Positions 58,701 through 64,000 of a DNA stretch of 64,000 nucleotides are shown piece by piece (the stretch's first letter is position 1; the number at the start of each line of letters is the position of its first letter). Origin of the DNA: Bacteroidota bacterium (lineage in GTDB: Bacteria > Bacteroidota > Bacteroidia > Flavobacteriales > Flavobacteriaceae); assembly GCA_029557895.1 (NCBI GenBank), contig JAKQHT010000011.1, positions 62,001 to 126,000 of the forward strand. Reading direction: 5' to 3'. A program made the translations under genes and the position numbers. The notes beneath the pieces were generated by a model. It was not told where the DNA came from. It saw nothing but the letters and a program-made list of their open reading frames with translations, and did not search any database.

Positions 58701-59021
58701 AAAAAGGAAAAAGCGAGAAAACTGTACAAGGACGTAACCAAAAAATACCAAGAAAACCTAATCTATTACAGTTCGTTATCATTGAATAACCAAACCAAGC
58801 TTTTGGATGAAATTGTCACGGACATACGAAGATATAGAAGCCTCGTGGACATCCTGATAGAGTATGGCGATGATGAAATGGCGATGTCAGAGACCAAAAA
58901 TTTCAACAAATATCTCGAGAAATTTGAGCATTTTATAGGTGGTAATGAAGAATCCGAACCAGAAACAACCGATGCCGATTTGCCAAAGGATGTCATAGAT
59001 AGCTTGTTAAACGCCCAATAA
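55713..59021 (+). CDS. DUF2723 (GT117) membrane glycosyltransferase
   Basis: A polytopic protein of 1102 residues. The N-terminal half has about ten helices in a GT-C arrangement and the probable catalytic Asp in SFWDAGEYI near residue 35, followed by KLQVGHPPGAPLFQ. A second motif EPRERDYSVVGSFYVFA lies near 595. The C-terminal half is soluble with TPR-like helices (about 950-1060). The family is GT117, which includes the eukaryotic O-mannosyltransferase TMEM260. A role in protein O-glycosylation is likely but not shown here. A polysaccharide deacetylase follows 8 bp later. Confidence 0.9.
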   Translation: MSEFNFRKWNTICGWGVFAVSLIVYALTIEPTVSFWDAGEYILTSSKLQVGHPPGAPLFQMFGAFFSIFALEPSQIGLMLNMMSAIASAFTILFMFWTITMLLKKLVKTNEELTKNKKLAILGSGIVGSLAFTFTDSFWFNAVETEVYAMATLIMAVMFWLGLRWEQDMHKPNGNRWLVLIAFVIGLSFGVHFMGLLTIPAIGLIYYFKNYKTITWQNFIVANAVSAAILLFIFKLLLPNALKIFSASEIFFVNSLGLPFNSGTIIAFLAVVGLFYYALNYTKKKGHVNANTLTLCLIFIFVGFSSWLMLPIRANANVVINENNPSSARELLAYYNLEQYPETHLFYGPLFTEVYTGLDENEPYVDDKPKYEKDEKTGKYIIVNNYKLAKQNYNSEHASILPRMWSSENAENYMIFTGFLDFSLKPEYQMQNELRAIVGDFREKIARGEVDYADYNKFLKQFGYYLKIEKPSLWQNTKYMFSYQFGYMYWRYFMWNFVGKQNDLQGKLDDMNGNWISGIKFIDELHLGMSQDNLPSDVKNNKGRNTYYFLPLLLGLCGLFFLFNKDKKRFWVLLVFFLMTGIAIQFYTNVRPFEPRERDYSVVGSFYVFAIWIGFGVYAIFDSLKNKIKSAMLPVAVSLTCLVLVPGILAANNWDDHDRSDKRTAHSMAVAYLESCAPNAILFTIGDNDTFPLWYAQEIEGIRRDVRVVNTSLFQTDWYIDQMKHKAYESDPIPSKMTHEQYRYGTRDYVPLREITKDTLDIKEFMDWIVSDNPRTKMKYIVQQDGDDPRNYPKQLLESNYFPTRSVKIPVNKDAVLKNGVVKQKDADKIVDEITIEIKGSALYKNRLLMLDVVANNDWQRPIYFTGGSFGDDDYIWMKNYLQLDGLCYKLVPIKTPVDRANPFDMGRVDSDLMYDMVTKWDWGNSGTNIYHDVETRKNGITYRGNLARLIEQLINEGKHDKAEKIADLAMEKMPVDKFGYYTLLEPYITAYYEVGKKEKARKLYKDVTKKYQENLIYYSSLSLNNQTKLLDEIVTDIRRYRSLVDILIEYGDDEMAMSETKNFNKYLEKFEHFIGGNEESEPETTDADLPKDVIDSLLNAQ

Positions 59022-59029
59022 ACACCATT

Positions 59030-59680
59030 TTGGATTTAATACCAGCAAAAATTCCGTGGCCCATAAAGAAAATCTTTTCCGGATATACGTGGGACATCCC
59101 AACATCTGGCAAAACCCTGTACCTCACATTTGACGACGGCCCCACGCCAAAGGTAACAGAGTGGGTCTTGGGCACGCTCAAAGATTTCAATGCCTATGCC
59201 ACTTTTTTTTGTATTGGGAAAAACATTGACAAACATCCCGATATTTTTGCTCGGATTGTAGAAAGTGGCCACACTATCGGCAATCATACCTACAATCACG
59301 TAAAAGGCTGGAAAACCGATAATAAACATTATCTTGAAGAAGCAAGGAAGACGCAATACGCCATAGAATCCCGGTTAGAAAACACCGTACAATCTTCCAA
59401 ACTATTTAGGCCTCCATATGGTAGGATTACTTTTGGACAGGGCAAAAAACTGATGTCGCTCGGTTATAAAATCATTATGTGGGATGTGTTAGCGTTTGAC
59501 TGGGACAATGCCCGGTCAAACGAAAAATGCTTGAAATATGTTATTTCAAATGCCCATAGCGGTAGCATAGTTGTGTTCCACGACAGTAACAAGGCGTCCC
59601 AGCGGATGCGGTATGCACTGCCCAAAGTACTTGAGCACTTTTCGGAAAAAGGGTATGATTTTAAAGGTATTCCTGGATGA
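59030..59680 (+). CDS. Polysaccharide deacetylase family protein (NodB-like)
   Basis: A 216-residue catalytic domain without a signal peptide. The NodB motifs are complete: TFDDGP at 33-38, a metal-binding GHTIGNHTYNH, RPPYGRI, and a later catalytic region with MWDVLAFDWD and SIVVFHD. Its start appears to be TTG at 59030, because no ATG lies before the catalytic motif. The 8-bp gap to the glycosyltransferase suggests coupling. It overlaps the convergent thioredoxin gene by 20 bp. The substrate is unknown. Confidence 0.9.
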   Translation: MDLIPAKIPWPIKKIFSGYTWDIPTSGKTLYLTFDDGPTPKVTEWVLGTLKDFNAYATFFCIGKNIDKHPDIFARIVESGHTIGNHTYNHVKGWKTDNKHYLEEARKTQYAIESRLENTVQSSKLFRPPYGRITFGQGKKLMSLGYKIIMWDVLAFDWDNARSNEKCLKYVISNAHSGSIVVFHDSNKASQRMRYALPKVLEHFSEKGYDFKGIPG

Positions 59681-59957
59681 TGCCAATCAATGTGTTGGCA
59701 TCCTGCTCTCCACTATGGCGCCATTTCATTTCGCCGCCCTTATATATAATGAGCGTGGGCAGGTTTTTTACTCTCAACGCTTCTGCGAGTTCTTTGTTTT
59801 TGTCCACATCTATTTTAATCACTTTGGCTTTGTCGCCAAGTGCCGCTGCAACATCCCTCAACACCGGGTGCATGGCTGTGGACGGTTCGTTCCATTCCGT
59901 ATAAAAGTCCAACAGAACCGGAATATTAACATCTATGAGTTCCCCAAATTTTGACAT
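59661..59957 (-). CDS. Thioredoxin-like protein without the catalytic cysteines
   Basis: A 98-residue thioredoxin fold with strands VLLDFYT and KVIKIDVD and the cis-Pro segment LPTLIIYKGG. The active site is W-N-E-P-S (22-26) instead of W-C-G-P-C, and the whole protein has no Cys. It cannot act as a disulfide reductase. It could serve as a chaperone or structural partner. Its last 20 bases overlap the deacetylase gene tail-to-tail. Confidence 0.88.
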   Translation of the reverse strand: MSKFGELIDVNIPVLLDFYTEWNEPSTAMHPVLRDVAAALGDKAKVIKIDVDKNKELAEALRVKNLPTLIIYKGGEMKWRHSGEQDANTLIGIIQEYL

Positions 59958-59987
59958 ATAATAGTCCTTTAGTCAACTGTATTAGTA

Positions 59988-59995
59988 CAAACCTA
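59988..59995 (-). promoter_or_regulatory. -7 promoter element of the thioredoxin-like gene
   Basis: Minus-strand TAGGTTTG(T), an exact TAnnTTTG match 30 bp before the ATG. No TTG at -33. Confidence 0.5.
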
Positions 59996-60058
59996 CATAT
60001 TTTTTTCGATATTTGGCTAACCACGACCCAAATACGTTGCTTTTGTTCAATAATACGT

Positions 60059-61291
60059 TTAGGCTACCCCAGATTTTGAATGTTTTTTGAGTTCGATGAC
60101 CGTGATTTCGGGCCAGATACCCACGCGTCCCGGATAGCCCAGATAGCCAAATCCCCTATTGACATTGATATAGCGGCCCAATTCTTTATAGACACCGGCC
60201 CAGTGCCTATAACGCCATTTTATAGGGCTCCATTTTACCCACCCCGGGATTTCCACACCAAATTGCATACCGTGGGTATGGCCGCTCAAGGTAAGGTGGT
60301 AATGGTTATCATCTTTGAGCACTACCTCGTCCCAATGGCTTGGATCGTGGCTCATGAGTATCTTGAAATCGTCGGGGCGCACATTTTTGGAAGCCATATT
60401 GAGGTCACCAGCTTTTTTGAACCCTCCTTTGCCCCAATTTTCGACCCCAACAAGTGCTATGCGCTGCCCTTCACGCTCTATAAAACGACTTTCGTTAAGT
60501 AACAAATCGTAACCCATCTCCTTTTGTATTTGCTTGAGGTCGTTGAGGTTCTGTTCTTTTTCGGCAGCACAGTTCCAATCGATATAATCGCCATAGTCGT
60601 GGTTTCCAAGCACTGAAAACACACCGTCTTTTGCTCGTAGCTGACCAAACAGTTCTTTCCAAGGCAGCATCTCCGATGCTACGTTGTTTACCATATCACC
60701 GGTAAACATTATGGCATCGCTTCCTTGCTCATTGATGAGATTAACGCCATAAGCTATTTTTTCATAATTGTCAAAACTTCCGGAGTGGATGTCACTAATC
60801 TGCGTGATGCGGTAACCGTCAAACGCATCGGGGAGGTCATCAAATTGCAACGTGTGTTTCAAGACCCTAAAATTGTACTTTCCTTGATACATGCCATACA
60901 GCAACGAGGCAAATGGTACCGCAGCAACCCCAAGGGCAACCGTACTGACAAACTTTCTTCTGGAGGGTATGTGAAATGATTGTCTTTGGCCAAAAAACCT
61001 TGAGTATGTTCCTTCGAAAAGTCTTACCATGTCTTCGCCCAACAAGAAAATCACCAATACGATGTTCAGCAGCATGAAAGAAAGCAAAAACCCAAATGCG
61101 TAACTCTTGGAAGGTGATAGCACCCTACCGTCCGAGGACCATAAAAATTGAGCGATAAGGTTTATAACTACCAAAAGAGCAACGGCAATAAATATAGCAT
61201 TGACCCAAAAATTTTTGGTCAGGGTTCTTATCGCCTGCAACCCATAAAATGTTAGCATCAGATACACAAACGAAAAAACAATCCAGCGCAT
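60059..61291 (-). CDS. Membrane-anchored metallophosphoesterase
   Basis: About 410 residues with four N-terminal helices (about 5-130) and a calcineurin-like phosphoesterase domain. Metal-site motifs are QISDIHSGSF, FTGDMV, LGNHDYG, LMSHDP and LSGHTHGMQFG, typical of the YkuE/YaeI branch. These enzymes may act on lipid A precursors or other lipids. The track start (61312) is a TTG that lies inside the promoter -7 box, so the ATG at 61291 is the true start. Confidence 0.88.
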   Translation of the reverse strand: MRWIVFSFVYLMLTFYGLQAIRTLTKNFWVNAIFIAVALLVVINLIAQFLWSSDGRVLSPSKSYAFGFLLSFMLLNIVLVIFLLGEDMVRLFEGTYSRFFGQRQSFHIPSRRKFVSTVALGVAAVPFASLLYGMYQGKYNFRVLKHTLQFDDLPDAFDGYRITQISDIHSGSFDNYEKIAYGVNLINEQGSDAIMFTGDMVNNVASEMLPWKELFGQLRAKDGVFSVLGNHDYGDYIDWNCAAEKEQNLNDLKQIQKEMGYDLLLNESRFIEREGQRIALVGVENWGKGGFKKAGDLNMASKNVRPDDFKILMSHDPSHWDEVVLKDDNHYHLTLSGHTHGMQFGVEIPGWVKWSPIKWRYRHWAGVYKELGRYINVNRGFGYLGYPGRVGIWPEITVIELKKHSKSGVA

Positions 61292-61309
61292 TGGTTTTGC
61301 AATTTTTAT

Positions 61310-61317
61310 CAAAGATA
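61310..61317 (-). promoter_or_regulatory. -7 promoter element of the metallophosphoesterase gene
   Basis: Minus-strand TATCTTTG, exact TAnnTTTG, 18 bp before the ATG at 61291. Its position rules out translation from the upstream TTG. Confidence 0.6.
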
Positions 61318-61547
61318 ATCGAAATGGACTGTTATTAAAACCTTTATAAAAAATTTAACCATCCCTTAAGATTCCGAACCTATCAGAACTTATTCAAGGT
61401 TTTGACAACAATATCGATTCGTTCTTTTCGACAACAGTATCGATCACTTTTCCAGAAGTTGTGTACATTGTTGAATTTACACCATAATTAATACAATCAT
61501 CCATTAAGTTTTAGTATCTTTCGGGGGCATTTTGAATCTATGATTTG

Positions 61548-64000
61548 ATGAAGCTTGTTTTACCATTATTAGTTTGCGTGTGTTTTGTTTTGCAGGGCTG
61601 TAACCAAAAGCCGAAAACCGAGCCTGCTCAAAAGGACACTTTTTTGATTTCGTATGTTAATCCGTTTATAGGGACCGGTGGGCACGGCCACACCTATCCT
61701 GGCGCCACAATGCCTTTTGGCATGATGCAATTGAGTCCCGATACACGGCTCGACGGGTGGGACGGCTGCTCGGGATACCACTACAGCGACAAGTATATTT
61801 ATGGCTTTTCGCACACCCATTTGAGCGGCACAGGTGTCAGCGATTACGGCGATATCTTATTAATGCCCACTAACAAAGTGGTCTTTCACAACGGCAGTGA
61901 CGGCAAACGGGGTTATCGTTCACGGTTTTCGCACGAGAGCGAAGTTGCAGAACCTGGGTATTACAAAGTAACTTTGGATGATACTGACATCAACGTGGAA
62001 CTTACCGTGAGCACTAGAAGCGGTATTCACAAATACCAATATCCTACGGCACAAAACCAAATGTTAATACTGGATTTGCTTCACCGCGACGAACTGTTGA
62101 GCGGCAGTATCAAAAGGATTTCTGACACCGAACTTTCCGGACACCGCCACTCAAAGGCTTGGGCTAAACAACAAAAACTCTACTACTACATCAAGTTTTC
62201 GCACCCAATTTCTGTAGATTTGGGTGCCGCACGCGGCCAATACAAGAACAAAAAAGCAGCTTTTCAGTTTGACAACCCAAAAAATGAACCAGTTTATGTA
62301 AAAATTGGCATCAGCCCAGTGGATGAAGAAGGGGCAAAAAAGAACCTCGAAGCAGAAATTGGCGATAAATCTTTTGAGCAAATCAAGGAAGAAGCACAAA
62401 ACATCTGGGAAAAGCAATTGGAGAAAATCGTGGTAGAGGGCAACAACAAAGATTACAAAACCTGTTTTTACACCGCAATGTACCACGCTATGATAGCCCC
62501 AAACATTTACCAAGATGTGGACGGCCGTTATCGGGGCATGGATCTTAAAGTACACGAAACCAATAAATTTGAATATTATACCGTTTTTTCGCTCTGGGAC
62601 ACTTATAGGGCAGTACACCCACTGTACACCATTATCGAACAAGAGCGAACCAATGATTTCATCAACACATTTATTTCAAAATACAATGAAGGCGGCATTA
62701 TGCCCATATGGGATTTGTCGGGAAATTACACCGGCTGTATGATTGGCTACCATGCTGTTCCGGTCATTGCCGATGCTTACCTAAAAGGGATTCGCGGGTA
62801 TGATGCCGAAAAAGCCTTTGAGGCCATGAAATTTTCGGCCACGCGCAATTGGCTGGGTCTAAAATCATATAAAACATTGGGATTTATTCCGGTAGAAGAA
62901 GAAAGTGAATCCGTGTCCAAAACCTTGGAGTACGCTTATGACGATTGGACCATTGCCCAAATGGCAAAAGCAATGGGCAGGGATGATGACAAAAAAACCT
63001 ATCTGGAACGCGCTCAATTTTATAAGAACGTGTACGATCCCGAAACCAAATTCATGCGAGGACGGTTCAGAAACACCTGGTTTTCGCCTTTTGACCCTTA
63101 TGAAGTAAACTTTAATTACACCGAAGCCAACGCCTGGCACTACCGTTTTTACGTGCCACAAGACATTACCGGTCTTATGGAGCTGCTTGGAGGAAAAGAT
63201 TCGCTGGATCTACATCTTGACAAACTGTTCGCTGCTGATTCAAAAACCACTGGGCGCGAACAGGTGGACATTACAGGCCTAATAGGACAATATGTGCAAG
63301 GCAACGAACCCAGCCACCACATGGCTTACCTCTACAATTTTGTGAACAAACCTTACAAAACCCAAGAAAAAGTCCGTCAAATCCTGACCGAGCTATATAA
63401 AAATGCTCCAGACGGTATCTCGGGCAACGAAGATTGTGGGCAAATGAGTGCCTGGTATGTGTTCAGTGCCATGGGCTTTTATCCTGTGACGCCCGGAAGC
63501 AATCAATACATCATCGGGACGCCGTTGTTTGACAAAGCAACCATCAATTTGGAAAACGGCGAAAAATTCCACATCAAGGTTTATGACCTGACCGATGATA
63601 ACTTATATATAGCCAATGCAAAATTGAATGGTTCAACCTTCAACCAAACCTACATTTCCCATAAGGATATTTTAGAAGGCGGCACATTGGAATTGTGGAT
63701 GACCAACTTGCCAAGCGAATGGGGGACGGATGAAGGCACAGAGCCAATAACCAAAATCGACGATTATAAAATCATACCTGTACCGTTTATAGCAAAAGGT
63801 GATGTGGCGTTCAAGAACGAAACCGAAGTAGTCCTTCAAAATATCGATGCCGATGCAGAAATCTACTATTCTACTAACGATTCCACCTACACACGGTATG
63901 AAAAACCACTCAAACTTACGGAGGCCGTTACCTTAAAGGTTTTTTCAAAAAAGGATGGCAAAAAAAGTGCGACCATGGCTACATCGTTTTATAAGATAGA
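61548..64000 (+). CDS. GH92 family glycosidase, lipoprotein (partial, 3' end outside window)
   Basis: The first 817 residues of an exported calcium-dependent alpha-mannosidase-type enzyme. It is not listed in the ORF track because it runs off the right edge. The lipoprotein signal ends with LQGC at 15-18. The GH92 landmarks are NPFIGTGGHGHTYPGATMPFGM, DGWDGCSGYHY, and GNEDCGQMSAWYVFSAMGFYPV with the catalytic Glu. After about 740 a beta module resembling the chitobiase/hexosaminidase C-terminal domain follows (IYYSTNDS ... LKVFSKKDG). It would release mannose from glycans at the cell surface. No susC/susD pair is nearby. Confidence 0.93.
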   Translation, partial: MKLVLPLLVCVCFVLQGCNQKPKTEPAQKDTFLISYVNPFIGTGGHGHTYPGATMPFGMMQLSPDTRLDGWDGCSGYHYSDKYIYGFSHTHLSGTGVSDYGDILLMPTNKVVFHNGSDGKRGYRSRFSHESEVAEPGYYKVTLDDTDINVELTVSTRSGIHKYQYPTAQNQMLILDLLHRDELLSGSIKRISDTELSGHRHSKAWAKQQKLYYYIKFSHPISVDLGAARGQYKNKKAAFQFDNPKNEPVYVKIGISPVDEEGAKKNLEAEIGDKSFEQIKEEAQNIWEKQLEKIVVEGNNKDYKTCFYTAMYHAMIAPNIYQDVDGRYRGMDLKVHETNKFEYYTVFSLWDTYRAVHPLYTIIEQERTNDFINTFISKYNEGGIMPIWDLSGNYTGCMIGYHAVPVIADAYLKGIRGYDAEKAFEAMKFSATRNWLGLKSYKTLGFIPVEEESESVSKTLEYAYDDWTIAQMAKAMGRDDDKKTYLERAQFYKNVYDPETKFMRGRFRNTWFSPFDPYEVNFNYTEANAWHYRFYVPQDITGLMELLGGKDSLDLHLDKLFAADSKTTGREQVDITGLIGQYVQGNEPSHHMAYLYNFVNKPYKTQEKVRQILTELYKNAPDGISGNEDCGQMSAWYVFSAMGFYPVTPGSNQYIIGTPLFDKATINLENGEKFHIKVYDLTDDNLYIANAKLNGSTFNQTYISHKDILEGGTLELWMTNLPSEWGTDEGTEPITKIDDYKIIPVPFIAKGDVAFKNETEVVLQNIDADAEIYYSTNDSTYTRYEKPLKLTEAVTLKVFSKKDGKKSATMATSFYKI

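Overview
This window is a single chromosomal stretch from a member of the Bacteroidota, almost certainly an aerobic gliding Flavobacteriaceae. The evidence is the type IX secretion and gliding genes (sprA, remB, a PorP/SprF-like gene), an alternative complex III (act) cluster next to caa3/aa3 oxidase genes, the DUF2723 glycosyltransferase, and promoters that fit the Bacteroidota consensus TTG-N17-23-TAnnTTTG instead of the E. coli type. There is no rRNA, phage, IS element or CRISPR array. One tRNA (Gln-UUG) is present.

Layout. 1-2546: a LytTR-type two-component pair, with the regulator cut by the window edge. 2748-7681: a SIMPL-domain protein, an M1 metallopeptidase and an orphan PorP/SprF protein, with structured intergenic repeats between them. 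8088-11801: a double-Nfu_N NifU-like scaffold, a dodecin with an altered ligand site, a DUF255 thioredoxin-domain protein and DUF1304. 11876-15335: tsaB, an RND-type adaptor and a TolC protein, without an inner-membrane pump. 15415-20718: a cytochrome oxidase assembly operon (ctaB/cyoE, two subunit III genes, subunit IV, a cysteine-less Sco-like protein, SCO, DUF420 and a small CxxC protein). 20814-24187: remB and tonB, which share a TonB C-terminal-type domain. 24248-32892: vanZ-like, gcvH, sprA and ruvA. 32942-37571: maeB, queG and ruvB. 37643-49316: actA-B-C-D-E-F followed by oxidase subunits II and I, encoding a complete quinol-to-oxygen supercomplex. 49531-54455: a SPOR protein and the rimP-nusA-infB operon, which has a terminator-like hairpin in its leader. 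54609-64000: a universal stress protein, tRNA-Gln, a DUF2723/GT117 glycosyltransferase with a coupled polysaccharide deacetylase, a cysteine-less thioredoxin, a metallophosphoesterase and a truncated GH92 mannosidase.

How the genes work together. The two respiratory blocks jointly specify heme A precursor synthesis, copper delivery, oxidase subunits and the quinol-oxidising ACIII. sprA, remB, tonB and porP concern the cell envelope, protein export and motility. rimP-nusA-infB, tsaB, queG and tRNA-Gln belong to translation. Several conserved genes (tsaB, cyoE, sprA, the deacetylase) appear to start at TTG. No wholly novel multi-gene system is evident. The best leads are the rimP leader hairpin, the TonB-like domain in RemB, the cysteine-less Sco-like protein next to SCO, the helix-hairpin-helix tail on ActC, and the structured 539-bp gap between remB and tonB.
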